Positions 5,755 through 13,509 of a DNA stretch of 15,923 nt are shown piece after piece (the stretch's first letter is position 1; each line of letters opens with the position of its first letter). Position numbers and translations under genes: made by a program. The stretch comes from an uncultured Oscillospiraceae bacterium (GTDB taxonomy: Bacteria > Bacillota > Clostridia > Oscillospirales > Oscillospiraceae), in assembly GCA_934630555.1 (NCBI GenBank), contig CAKTXB010000018.1:1-15923 (forward strand), written 5' to 3'. A model generated the notes under the pieces. The model saw nothing but the letters and a program-made list of their open reading frames with translations. It did no database searches and was not told the DNA's origin.

Positions 5755-6957
5755 ATGAAAAAGATTATTGCTCTTCTTCTCGCGCTCGTGATGGTTCTGG
5801 GCCTGGTTGCCTGTGCATCCACGTCCAACACCGACACGCCCGCAACCAAAACCCCGGCAGCACAGACCCCGGCTGCTGATGCTGATACCCCGGCGGCTGA
5901 CGACACCGCTGCGGACGAAGCCCCTGCCGCGGAAGGCAAGGTTTACAATGTCTGCAACCTCGTCAACGGCAACTTGGGCGACAAGTCCTTCTTTGACTCC
6001 TGCGAAGCGGGTCTGGAAGAACTCGAAGCGGCTGGCCGTATCACGCTGACCACCATCGAGATGGGCGGCACGGAAGAAGATCAGCCGAAGTGGTTGTCCA
6101 CGCTGTATGAAGTTTCCGAGTCCGGCGAATATGACGTCATCGTCTGCGGCACGTATCAGATGCCTGACTACCTGAAGGAAGTTGCCACCGCATATCCTGA
6201 CCAGAAGTACGTCATCTACGACGATACTACCTATGTCGGGGCAAACTCCAATGTTGTCAATATCTCCTACAAGCAGAACGACATGGGCTATCTCATCGGC
6301 GTTTATGCCGCGCTCATGACGGTCGATACCAAGGTGGAGCACATCAACGAAGACGCAGTTGTCGGTTTTGTCGGCGGCGTTGACTCCCCGGTCATCAATG
6401 ACTTCCTCATCGGCTTCATCGAGGGTGCACAGTCTGTGAACCCCGACATCAAGGTCGATACCCGCTACACCAACGACTATGTTGACACCGCCATTGCCAA
6501 GGAGTATGGCCTGTCCATGATCAACGACAACAAGTGCGACATCATCTGGGGCGTCGCCGGCAACGCTGGTAACGGCGCTGCGGAAGCTGCTCTGGAAACC
6601 GGCAAGGCCTGGTTCATCGGCGTTGACTCCGACCAGGAGCTGACGTTCTCTTCCGACCTCGCTGCGATCACGCTGACCTCCGGTCTGAAGAACGTTGGCA
6701 ACTCCCTCGTCTGGCTGTTTGACGAGATGGACGCCGGCCGCACCTATTGGGGCCAGGAAGTCAACCTTGGCCTTGCTGAGGGCGGCGTCGGCATCGTGAC
6801 TGACAAGAATTTTGCAAATATTGCTTCTGCCGAGACCCAGGCTGCTGTTCTGGAAGCGCAGGAGAAGGTTATGAACGGTGAGATCAAGGTCGACTCCGCT
6901 CTGGCCGAAGGCGGCGCAGATCTGGCTGCGCAGCTGCGCGAGGCGGTTCGTCCGTAA
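5755..6957 (+). CDS. BMP-family nucleoside-binding lipoprotein
   Basis: A 400-residue lipoprotein of the Bmp/PnrA/Med family, the extracellular binding protein of nucleoside ABC importers. Residues 1-20 are the signal peptide, with lipobox LVAC and lipidated Cys20. Residues 21-60 are a Thr/Pro/Ala/Asp-rich linker, then the two-lobe binding domain. Family landmarks include GNLGDKSFFDS (72-82), YDDTTYVGANSNVVNISYKQNDMGYL, GFVGGVDSPVINDF, IIWGVAGNAGNG and IGVDSDQ. The ATG follows a GGAGG site (5743-5747). It is the first gene of the importer cluster, followed by a hairpin with T-run and then the ATPase and two permeases, a known BMP-type arrangement (for example nupABC or yufNOPQ). The ligand is probably a purine or pyrimidine nucleoside; which one cannot be read from the sequence. 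Confidence 0.92.
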   Translation: MKKIIALLLALVMVLGLVACASTSNTDTPATKTPAAQTPAADADTPAADDTAADEAPAAEGKVYNVCNLVNGNLGDKSFFDSCEAGLEELEAAGRITLTTIEMGGTEEDQPKWLSTLYEVSESGEYDVIVCGTYQMPDYLKEVATAYPDQKYVIYDDTTYVGANSNVVNISYKQNDMGYLIGVYAALMTVDTKVEHINEDAVVGFVGGVDSPVINDFLIGFIEGAQSVNPDIKVDTRYTNDYVDTAIAKEYGLSMINDNKCDIIWGVAGNAGNGAAEAALETGKAWFIGVDSDQELTFSSDLAAITLTSGLKNVGNSLVWLFDEMDAGRTYWGQEVNLGLAEGGVGIVTDKNFANIASAETQAAVLEAQEKVMNGEIKVDSALAEGGADLAAQLREAVRP

Positions 6958-7001
6958 GCATTCCCCGCATATAAGCGAAGAAGTCATTCGAGCTTATCCG
7001 A

Positions 7002-7030
7002 GGAGGCGGCTCTTTGAGCCGCCTCCTTTT
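7002..7030 (+). terminator. Terminator/attenuator after the binding-protein gene
   Basis: GGAGGCGGCTC (7002-7012) pairs perfectly with GAGCCGCCTCC (7016-7026) around a TTT loop, followed by four T. Partial readthrough would let the binding protein be made in excess over the membrane parts. Confidence 0.85.
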
Positions 7031-7042
7031 CATTTTCCGGCA

Positions 7043-7084
7043 CAAATTGAAAACGTTTTTTGTTACAAAAACTCTTTCAATTTG
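7043..7084. promoter_or_regulatory. Nested inverted repeat with a cre-like core
   Basis: The outer arms CAAATTGAAA (7043-7052) and TTTCAATTTG (7075-7084) are perfectly complementary. Inside, GTTTTT (7055-7060) pairs with AAAAAC (7067-7072). The left half includes TTGAAAACGTTTTTT (7047-7061), one mismatch from the catabolite-responsive element consensus. The right arm overlaps the -35 position of the ATPase promoter, so a regulator bound here could control it. Confidence 0.5.
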
Positions 7085-7103
7085 CGCCCATCCCCGTTAT
7101 AAT
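7075..7103 (+). promoter_or_regulatory. Internal promoter of the importer ATPase/permease genes
   Basis: A perfect -10 TATAAT (7098-7103). At 17 bases upstream is only a weak -35 (TTTCAA, 7075-7080), which lies within the inverted repeat, so activation or repression there is plausible. The start codon of the ATPase is 35 bases downstream. Confidence 0.55.
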
Positions 7104-7137
7104 AAAGGGAGAAAAAGTCAATGGGAGGTTACAGGCT

Positions 7138-8721
7138 ATGCCAGACGTAAACACCGCCGTGCGCCAGAACGAAGACTATGTCGTTCAGATGAAGGCGATC
7201 ACCAAGGTCTACCCCAACGGCGTCGCAGCAAACCAGGGCGTTGACTTCTGTCTGCGCCGTGGTGAGATCCACGCGCTTATGGGTGAAAACGGCGCCGGCA
7301 AATCCACGCTGATGAAAATGCTCTTTGGGCTTGAGCAGCCCACCAGCGGTGAGATCCTTGTGCACGGAGAAAAGGTCACGCTCTCCTCGCCGTCCGCCGC
7401 TATTTCCAAAGGCATCGGCATGGTGCACCAGCATTTCATGCTCGTTCCCAGCCTCAGCGTTGCGGAAAACATGGTGCTGGGCATGGTGCCCAAAAAAGGC
7501 ATGTTCATTGATGAGCAGAAAGCCATTGAGATCACGCGCGAATACTCTGAAAAATACAACCTGCACGTCGAGCCGGAGGCCAAGGTCGTAGACATTCCGG
7601 TCGGCATGAAGCAAAAAGTCGAGATCCTCAAGGCGCTTGTACGCGGTGCAAAGATCCTCATTCTGGACGAACCGACCGCTGTGCTCACCACACAGGAAAC
7701 GGCCGAGCTGTTCCGTGAGCTCATCCACCTCAAGGAGCAGGGCTACACCATCGTGTTCATCTCGCACAAGCTCAACGAGATCATGGAGATCACGGACCGG
7801 CTGACCATTATGCGCAATGGCCGCAGTATGGGCGTGTACAACACGAAGGATGTCACGAAGGAAGAAATTTCACGCCTCATGGTTGGCCGTGATGTGGTGC
7901 TCAGCCTGCAAAAGGACAAGGCCCAACCCACTGACACCGTACTGCACGTGCGCGATTTGGAATACACGAACGAGTGGAACAAGAAAATGCTCGACAAGGT
8001 GTCGTTTGACGTCCGCAAGGGTGAGATCCTCGGCATCGCGGGCGTGGAGGGCAACGGCCAGAAAGAGCTGGTCGATATGCTGTTCAACTTCAACCGGCCC
8101 GATTCCGGTACGGCGGAGGTCAACGGTGTAAGCATTCTCGGCCAGCCGCAGCAAAAGATCCGCGAGCTCGGCGTGTCGCTTGTGCCGGAGGACCGTATGC
8201 TCTACGGCATTGCCTCCACGGCGTCCATTGAGGAGAACATTCTCTCCGACCGCAGCGGCGCCAAGCGCTTCCAACATGGGCCTCTGTTCAATATGAACGC
8301 CATCCATGCAGAAACGGACCGCCTGATCGAGGAATTCACCGTGCTGTGCAAATCCCGCAAGCAGCAGGTCGGTATGCTCTCCGGCGGCAACATCCAGAAG
8401 GTCGTTGTGGCGCGCGAGTTCTCGAGCGACCCCGTGCTCATCATTGCCGACCAGCCCACACGCGGCATTGACGTTGGCGCCACGGAGTTCATCCGCAAAA
8501 AGCTCGTGGAGCTCTGCCGGGCAGGCATTGCCGTGCTGCTCATCTCTGCTGACCTCAATGAGGTCATGGAGCTGTCTGACAGTCTGATCGTCATGCACAA
8601 TGGCAAGATCGCCGCCTATTTTGAAGACACTTCTACCCTGACTGACGATGTCATGGGCGAATATATGCTCGGCCTGCGCGAGCAGGACGAGGCTGAGATC
8701 CGGAGGGTATGTCATGACTAA
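7138..8721 (+). CDS. Nucleoside ABC importer, double ATPase subunit
   Basis: A 527-residue protein with two fused ABC domains that powers nucleoside import together with the two permeases. Domain 1 has Walker A GENGAGKST (49-57), VHQHF as Q-loop region, VGMKQKVEIL in place of a canonical LSGGQ signature, Walker B ILILDEP (173-179) and switch His210. Domain 2 (from about 265) has a degenerate Walker A, GVEGNGQKE (302-310), lacking the Lys-Ser/Thr; its signature LSGGN (414-418) and Walker B IADQPTRG (436-443) are intact. This asymmetry is normal for the BMP-type and ribose/sugar double ATPases. The ATG at 7138 was chosen for its GGGAGG site; a longer frame from a TTG at 7060 would start inside the promoter repeat. 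Its end overlaps the first permease by 8 bases. Confidence 0.93.
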   Translation: MPDVNTAVRQNEDYVVQMKAITKVYPNGVAANQGVDFCLRRGEIHALMGENGAGKSTLMKMLFGLEQPTSGEILVHGEKVTLSSPSAAISKGIGMVHQHFMLVPSLSVAENMVLGMVPKKGMFIDEQKAIEITREYSEKYNLHVEPEAKVVDIPVGMKQKVEILKALVRGAKILILDEPTAVLTTQETAELFRELIHLKEQGYTIVFISHKLNEIMEITDRLTIMRNGRSMGVYNTKDVTKEEISRLMVGRDVVLSLQKDKAQPTDTVLHVRDLEYTNEWNKKMLDKVSFDVRKGEILGIAGVEGNGQKELVDMLFNFNRPDSGTAEVNGVSILGQPQQKIRELGVSLVPEDRMLYGIASTASIEENILSDRSGAKRFQHGPLFNMNAIHAETDRLIEEFTVLCKSRKQQVGMLSGGNIQKVVVAREFSSDPVLIIADQPTRGIDVGATEFIRKKLVELCRAGIAVLLISADLNEVMELSDSLIVMHNGKIAAYFEDTSTLTDDVMGEYMLGLREQDEAEIRRVCHD

Positions 8722-9871
8722 AAAACGACAGCTTCTTTTTTCTCTGCTGCGCACGCTGCTCGCCATTGTCATCGCACTTCTGGTGGCAACGGTCCTGATC
8801 TTTATCAGTGCTAAGGGCGACTCCGCGAGTGAAAAGCTCGCCTCCACAGGCGAAGCGCTGCGCCAGATGCTCGTTGGCCCGCTGTTCCGGCTGGGCAAAA
8901 ACGGCAGCATCACCTTTGAGTTTAAACGCCTGACCGACGTGTTGGCCACGATGATCCCCATTATTTTCACGGGTCTTGCCGTGTGCGTCATGTTCTCCGC
9001 CAACCAGTTTAACCTGGGCGCAGAGGGCGGCATCATGCTTGGTGCATTCGTCACTGCACTCATAGCTATCTATGTGCCCATGGCGGCCGGCTTGCACCCC
9101 ATCATTGCGGTGCTGTGCGGCGGCATTGTCACGGCGGTGCTCATGCTCATCCCGGCGCTGCTTAAAACCAAGCTGAACGTCAGCGAAATGGTCTGTTCGC
9201 TGATGCTCAACTACATTGTCATGTATATCATCAAGTTCCTGATGAATACATACCTGGCCGATAAATCCAAGGGCCAGATCCAGTCGTACGATTTCCTCTC
9301 CTCGTCCAACATCGCGCCGCTGGTCGATAACGGCTCGAAGCTCTCTTGGGGCTTTGTGATCGGTATTGTGGTCGTCGTTCTCTGCGGCCTGTTCATGTAC
9401 CGCACCCGTTGGGGCTATGCCATCCGTATGATCGGTATCAACCAGGCCTTTTCGCAGTATTCCGGCATGAAGGTCGGCACGATCATCGTGCTCAGCCAAG
9501 TGCTTGGCGGCTTCCTCGCCGGCATTGGCGGCGGCATTGAAATGCTGGGCCGCTACACAAACTTCAACTGGAAAGCCCTTCCGGGCTATGGCTGGACAGG
9601 CGTGACCATCGCCATTCTGGCCGGCAACAATCCCTACTATGTACCGCTGGCTGCGTTCTTTATGGCCTATCTCACCAAGGGCTGCGACCTGATGGCGACG
9701 TATGCCGGCGTGCCTGCACAGCTCATTGACATCATTCAGGGCGTTATCTTCCTGTTCTTCTCGGCCGAGCAGTTCCTGTCAAAGTACCGTCAGAGGCTCG
9801 TCGTCAAGTCCGCACAGGAGGAATTGGCCCGCAAGGCTGAAAGCGTGAAGGGAGGCGCCGCAAATGCTTGA
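8714..9871 (+). CDS. Nucleoside ABC importer, permease 1
   Basis: A 385-residue membrane protein of the BPD_transp_2 (ribose/branched-chain/nucleoside) permease family. About ten hydrophobic segments are visible, near 10-32, 78-95, 105-122, 128-150, 160-178, 211-229, 252-274, 294-304, 308-320 and 335-352. Family marks are FNLGAEGGIMLGAF (99-112) and the cytoplasmic coupling stretch GINQAFSQYSGMKVG (241-255). The start is the ATG eight bases inside the end of the ATPase gene, with GGAGG (8702-8706) seven bases upstream, so translation is coupled. The extended first loop between TM1 and TM2 (about 33-77) is usual for the larger permease of this importer type (NupB/YufP-like). The C-terminal tail is charged and cytoplasmic. 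Confidence 0.92.
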   Translation: MTKKRQLLFSLLRTLLAIVIALLVATVLIFISAKGDSASEKLASTGEALRQMLVGPLFRLGKNGSITFEFKRLTDVLATMIPIIFTGLAVCVMFSANQFNLGAEGGIMLGAFVTALIAIYVPMAAGLHPIIAVLCGGIVTAVLMLIPALLKTKLNVSEMVCSLMLNYIVMYIIKFLMNTYLADKSKGQIQSYDFLSSSNIAPLVDNGSKLSWGFVIGIVVVVLCGLFMYRTRWGYAIRMIGINQAFSQYSGMKVGTIIVLSQVLGGFLAGIGGGIEMLGRYTNFNWKALPGYGWTGVTIAILAGNNPYYVPLAAFFMAYLTKGCDLMATYAGVPAQLIDIIQGVIFLFFSAEQFLSKYRQRLVVKSAQEELARKAESVKGGAANA

Positions 9872-10844
9872 TTTTCTGAAAATGCTGCTGACGCCGGAGT
9901 TCTTCTTCTCCATCATCCGCATCTCCGCGCCGATCCTGTTTGCGACGCTCGGCGCCATCGTCGTGGAAAAAGCCGGTTTCTGCAACATCGGTCTGGAAGG
10001 CACCATGATGTTTGCCGCACTGGCCGGTTCGCTTGTCAGCTACTACACTGCCAGCTGGCTTTGGGGCCTGATCGCTGCCGTGCTGGTCGGTACGCTGCTG
10101 GCGCTCTTGATGGGCTTCTTCGCGTTCCAGCTCAAGACGAACATCACTATGGCCGGTATCGCGGTCAACATGATGGGATCGGGCGGTACGCTGTTCCTCT
10201 GCAAGGTCATCACAAACCTGACTGAGGGCAAGGCCATGGCCTCCACCACAGGTCTCATCACTTCGCAGCTGACCATTCCGAACATTACCATTCCGCTCAT
10301 CAACAAGATCCCGTTCCTGGGGAGCGTGCTGTCGGGCCACAGCCTGCTTACGTATCTGGCGTTCTTGCTGTGCCTCGTCACGTCCATCCTGCTGTATAAG
10401 ACGAGCCTCGGCCTCAACATCCGCGCGGTGGGCGAAAACCCCAACGCGGCCTCGTCCGTCGGTGTGTCTGTGATCAAGATCAAGTATATTGCCATTGCGT
10501 ACTCCGGCCTCATGGCAGGCTTTGGCGGCGCATTCATGTCAATGTCCTATGCGCAGGGCTGGTCGCAGGATATGGTCGCGGGCCGCGGCTTTATCGCACT
10601 GGCTGCACAGGCCATGGGCGCGGGCGAATGCCTGGGCGGTATGCTCTCGGCGCTCGTGTTCGGCTTTGCGCAGGCGCTTGGCATCAAGTTCTCCGCGCGC
10701 GGCCTCGACTCGAACCTCGCCTCTCCCATCCCCTACGCCGTGACCATCATCGGTCTGCTCATCTTCGCGCTGGCGCAGCGCAGGAACGGCAAACGGCGCA
10801 ATACCGCCAGCCTCAAAAAGGCGGCGGCCAAGGCAGCAAAATAA
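9864..10844 (+). CDS. Nucleoside ABC importer, permease 2
   Basis: A 326-residue membrane permease of the same family, corresponding to the smaller partner (NupC/YufQ-like). Visible marks are EKAGFCNIGLEGTMM (35-49), GENPNAASSVGVSV (190-203), the coupling region, and GRGFIALAA (240-248), a typical feature of this partner. Hydrophobic segments run almost throughout, ending in a Lys/Arg/Ala-rich cytoplasmic tail from about 306. The start ATGCTTGA overlaps the stop of permease 1 by 8 bases, with a GGGAGG site upstream. It forms the heterodimeric channel with permease 1. Confidence 0.92.
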   Translation: MLDFLKMLLTPEFFFSIIRISAPILFATLGAIVVEKAGFCNIGLEGTMMFAALAGSLVSYYTASWLWGLIAAVLVGTLLALLMGFFAFQLKTNITMAGIAVNMMGSGGTLFLCKVITNLTEGKAMASTTGLITSQLTIPNITIPLINKIPFLGSVLSGHSLLTYLAFLLCLVTSILLYKTSLGLNIRAVGENPNAASSVGVSVIKIKYIAIAYSGLMAGFGGAFMSMSYAQGWSQDMVAGRGFIALAAQAMGAGECLGGMLSALVFGFAQALGIKFSARGLDSNLASPIPYAVTIIGLLIFALAQRRNGKRRNTASLKKAAAKAAK

Positions 10845-10855
10845 CCGTACCGTTT

Positions 10856-10890
10856 CAGGCTGCCTGCTTAGAGCAGGCAGCCTGATTTTC
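10856..10890 (+). terminator. Terminator/attenuator between importer and hydrolase genes
   Basis: CAGGCTGCCTGC (10856-10867) and GCAGGCAGCCTG (10873-10884) form a perfect 12-bp stem with loop TTAGA, followed by ATTTTC. The T-run is short, and no clear promoter was seen before the nucleoside hydrolase gene at 10963, so readthrough is likely and this may act as an attenuator. Confidence 0.75.
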
Positions 10891-10962
10891 AAAAGAGGCG
10901 ATCCTGCTGTACGCGGAAAAATCCTGTATGGCAGCTTAACCGCCGGATTTTTTGGAGGGATC

Positions 10963-11913
10963 ATGAACGAGCAAAAACGCATTCCCGTCATTTTGGACGG
11001 CGACCCCGGCCATGACGACGCTATTGCCTGGACGCTGGCACGCGCCAGTGGGCGCATGGACATCCGGGCTGTTACATCCGTCGCCGGCAATCAGACTATT
11101 CAAAAAACCACCTATAACGCGCAGCGCGTATGCACGCTGCTGGGCATTGACGCGCCCATTGCGCAGGGCCGCCCGCGGCCGCTCATTGAGCCGCCCATGA
11201 ACGCGCCGTCGGTTCACGGCGAATCCGGGCTGGACGGTCCTCCCCTGCCTGAGCCCACCATGCCCATCTCGGAGCTCAGCGCCTGTGAGCTCATGGCCAA
11301 GGTACTGCGCGAGAGCACAGAGCCTGTCACCATCATCTCCACCGGCCCGCTGACAAATACCGCAGCGCTGCTGCTGGCCTATCCGGAACTCAAAAAGAAG
11401 ATCGAGCGCGTTTCCCTCATGGGCGGCGGCATTGCCTACGGAAACTGGACGCCTGCGGCGGAGTTCAACATCCTCGTTGATCCTGAGGCCGCGCAGATCG
11501 TGTTCCAGTCCGGCGTGCCGATCCTCATGGCCGGTCTGGATGTGACGGAAAAGGCGCTGATCTTGCCGGAGGATTTCCAGCGTATCGCCGCCATTGGCAA
11601 TCCGGTTGCAGATATTGTGGCCCAGTGGCTGGAATTTTTCTATATTTTCCATAAAAAACTCGGTTACGACGGTGCGCCGATGCACGACCCGTGCGCCGTG
11701 ATGGCGCTGCTGCACCCCGAGGTATTCACGATGCAGCGCATGTACGTACAGGTGGAGACTGAGGGCGAATACTGCCGCGGCGCAACGGTCGGCGACCGGC
11801 TCGGTTCGACCGGCCACGCGCCGAACGCGACGTGTATTTTGAATGTTGACCGTAAGGCCTTTGCCGACCTGCTGGTGGATGCCATGCGTTTTTATGGGGA
11901 GGGAACGAAATGA
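10963..11913 (+). CDS. Nucleoside hydrolase (inosine-uridine preferring family), copy 1
   Basis: A 316-residue nucleoside N-ribohydrolase, which splits nucleosides into base and ribose. The calcium site DGDPGHDDA (Asp12, Asp14, Asp18, Asp19) is intact. Also present are VHGESGLDGP (84-93), the substrate-binding NWTPAAEFN (Asn161, Glu167, Asn169), MGGG, and the C-terminal HDP (His241, Asp242), which falls at the positions used in the classic inosine-uridine hydrolase. The start follows GGAGGG. A Pro-rich loop (71-100) lies near the active site, where specificity is set in this family. It overlaps the second hydrolase gene by 4 bases (ATGA) and follows the nucleoside importer, which supports use of imported nucleosides. 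Whether it prefers purines, pyrimidines or nicotinamide riboside is not visible. Confidence 0.93.
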   Translation: MNEQKRIPVILDGDPGHDDAIAWTLARASGRMDIRAVTSVAGNQTIQKTTYNAQRVCTLLGIDAPIAQGRPRPLIEPPMNAPSVHGESGLDGPPLPEPTMPISELSACELMAKVLRESTEPVTIISTGPLTNTAALLLAYPELKKKIERVSLMGGGIAYGNWTPAAEFNILVDPEAAQIVFQSGVPILMAGLDVTEKALILPEDFQRIAAIGNPVADIVAQWLEFFYIFHKKLGYDGAPMHDPCAVMALLHPEVFTMQRMYVQVETEGEYCRGATVGDRLGSTGHAPNATCILNVDRKAFADLLVDAMRFYGEGTK

Positions 11914-12842
11914 ACGCCTATCCTGTCTGGATCGACTGTGACGTCGGCGTAGACGACGCTATTGCCATCATGGCTGCGCATGCGCTGCCGCAGCTGAAGC
12001 TGCTGGCGATCTCCACGGTAGCCGGAAACGCCACACTGGAAAACACGTATCAGAACGCGCATCGCATGAACGGGCTGATGGGCACGAATTACCCTGTCTA
12101 TCGCGGCGCGGCGCAGCCATTGCAGCGCACGCTGCGCACGGGCGCGTATTTCCATGGCAAAAACGGCTTGGGCGATGTAGAACTGCCCATTCCGCAAAAC
12201 GCTGTGTTCCGCCCGGAAACAGCCTGGGATGCGCTGTATGCCGCTGCGCAGAAGTATCCGCACGAGCTGCGGCTCGTTGCCATTGGACCGCTGACAAACA
12301 TTGCGATCGCATTCACAAAGTACCCGGATCTTCCGGAATTGCTGCATTCTGTGAACATTATGGGCGGTGCTGCCGTGGGCGGCAATGTGACGCCGGCAGC
12401 GGAATTCAACATTTATGTTGACCCGGAGGCGGCCAAAATGGTGTTTGATTCCGGCGTGCACGTGGTCATGTGCGGGCTGGACGTCACGATGAAGGCGCTG
12501 CTCCGCCCGGAGGACTGGGAAGAGCTGGCCGCTACCGGCACGCCGGCTGGCGTGTTCGTCCGTGACTGCCTGCAATGCGCCTGGCGCTATGTGCAGCAGT
12601 TTGGGCTGGAGGGCATTGCCATGCATGATTCCTGCCCGGTGCTGTATCTGGCGCACCCGGAACTGTTCCGGGGCGAAGAGGCCGGTGTGGTCGTGGAAAC
12701 ACGCAGCACGCTGACGCTGGGCAAGACTGTGACAGACGTTTACAGCGACAAGCAATTTGACCGCAAAAACGCGACGGTCGTTTTAGACGTGGACCGGGAT
12801 CGGTTCATTGCCATTTTGAAGGACTGTGTGAAGTCGATCTGA
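11910..12842 (+). CDS. Nucleoside hydrolase (inosine-uridine preferring family), copy 2
   Basis: A 310-residue paralogue of the preceding hydrolase. The calcium site is DCDVGVDDA (Asp9, Asp11, Asp15, Asp16), with FHGKNGLGD (81-89), NVTPAAEFN (Asn159, Glu165, Asn167) and HDS (His239, Asp240). The two copies are clearly diverged: the loop before the FHG motif lacks the Pro-rich stretch of copy 1, and DPGHDD is replaced by DVGVDD. Different substrate preferences are therefore likely. Translation is coupled through the ATGA overlap, with a strong GGGGAGGG site. A strong terminator follows. Confidence 0.92.
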   Translation: MNAYPVWIDCDVGVDDAIAIMAAHALPQLKLLAISTVAGNATLENTYQNAHRMNGLMGTNYPVYRGAAQPLQRTLRTGAYFHGKNGLGDVELPIPQNAVFRPETAWDALYAAAQKYPHELRLVAIGPLTNIAIAFTKYPDLPELLHSVNIMGGAAVGGNVTPAAEFNIYVDPEAAKMVFDSGVHVVMCGLDVTMKALLRPEDWEELAATGTPAGVFVRDCLQCAWRYVQQFGLEGIAMHDSCPVLYLAHPELFRGEEAGVVVETRSTLTLGKTVTDVYSDKQFDRKNATVVLDVDRDRFIAILKDCVKSI

Positions 12843-12850
12843 CTGCAAAA

Positions 12851-12887
12851 AACCGCGCCGATACTCCGTATCGGCGCGGTTTTTTTG
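12851..12887. terminator. Bidirectional terminator between converging operons
   Basis: AACCGCGCCGATAC (12851-12864) pairs perfectly with GTATCGGCGCGGTT (12868-12881) around a TCC loop. A T-run follows on the plus strand and an A-run lies on the other side. It ends the nucleoside hydrolase genes and, on the minus strand, the azoreductase-like gene. Confidence 0.92.
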
Positions 12888-12924
12888 TGTTTTTGGCATG
12901 ATTTTACGGAATATTATGGGCCGT

Positions 12925-13509
12925 TTATAGGGTTTTTGCGAGGGCGGTTGCCTTTTGCATGGCGGCCTGGAGAGAGGCGGCGCTGTCGAAGCCTGCCACA
13001 TCCATGCCGTCGGCGGCAATGCAGTCGTATTTTGGGATACCGAAGAATCGGCTCAATGCTTCGAGGTAGCGGCTGCCCATCTCCATGGGGTCGTCGGTAT
13101 AGAAGCCGCCGCGGGTGGTGAGGTAGATCATCCGGCTGGCCTTACACAGGCCCTTGAGACCATCAGCTGTGGAGGCAAAGGTGATGCCGTCCACGGAGAT
13201 CTGTTCGATATAGACCTTGAGCAGCGCCGGGAAAGCCAGATCCCAGAATGGGGCAGAGATGAGCACATGGTCGGTGTCCGCAAACTGGTGCGCGAGGCCG
13301 AAGCGCGGGTGGGAAAGGTCGTGCTCTGCCAGCAGCGTTTCGCGCTGCTGAAAATAGTCGCCAAAAAAGTACTGCGGGCGGAGCTGCATGAGGTCCAGAT
13401 GCGTTACAGCGTATTGCGCGGGGAGGGCATCAAGAAAGGCCTGACTGAGCTGGCGGGTGCGGGAGGCTTCCCCGCGGATGCAGCAGTCGATCCAAAGGAG
13501 TTGTTTCAT
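12925..13509 (-). CDS. Flavodoxin-fold NAD(P)H oxidoreductase, azoreductase-like
   Basis: A 194-residue protein of the AzoR / NAD(P)H-quinone dehydrogenase family (flavodoxin_2 fold), which binds FMN and transfers two electrons from NAD(P)H to quinones, azo dyes or similar acceptors. Visible features are an N-terminal phosphate-binding region with SRT (16-18), the FMN-contact stretch APFWDLAFPALLKVYIEQI (86-104), and TTRGG (131-135). In E. coli AzoR the corresponding element is APMYNF, so the FMN contact is conserved in type. Its start overlaps the phosphorylase stop by ATGA and has a GGGAGG site, so the two proteins are made together. Why a nucleoside phosphorylase is coupled to an azoreductase is unclear; the physiological acceptor is unknown. 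Confidence 0.85.
   Translation of the reverse strand: MKQLLWIDCCIRGEASRTRQLSQAFLDALPAQYAVTHLDLMQLRPQYFFGDYFQQRETLLAEHDLSHPRFGLAHQFADTDHVLISAPFWDLAFPALLKVYIEQISVDGITFASTADGLKGLCKASRMIYLTTRGGFYTDDPMEMGSRYLEALSRFFGIPKYDCIAADGMDVAGFDSAASLQAAMQKATALAKTL

Noticed and set aside
10917..10953. AAAAATCC...GGATTTTT inverted repeat before the first nucleoside hydrolase, as a second terminator
   Set aside because: The stem is AT-rich with a 20-base loop and overlaps the ribosome binding region; the perfect hairpin at 10856-10884 explains the boundary better.
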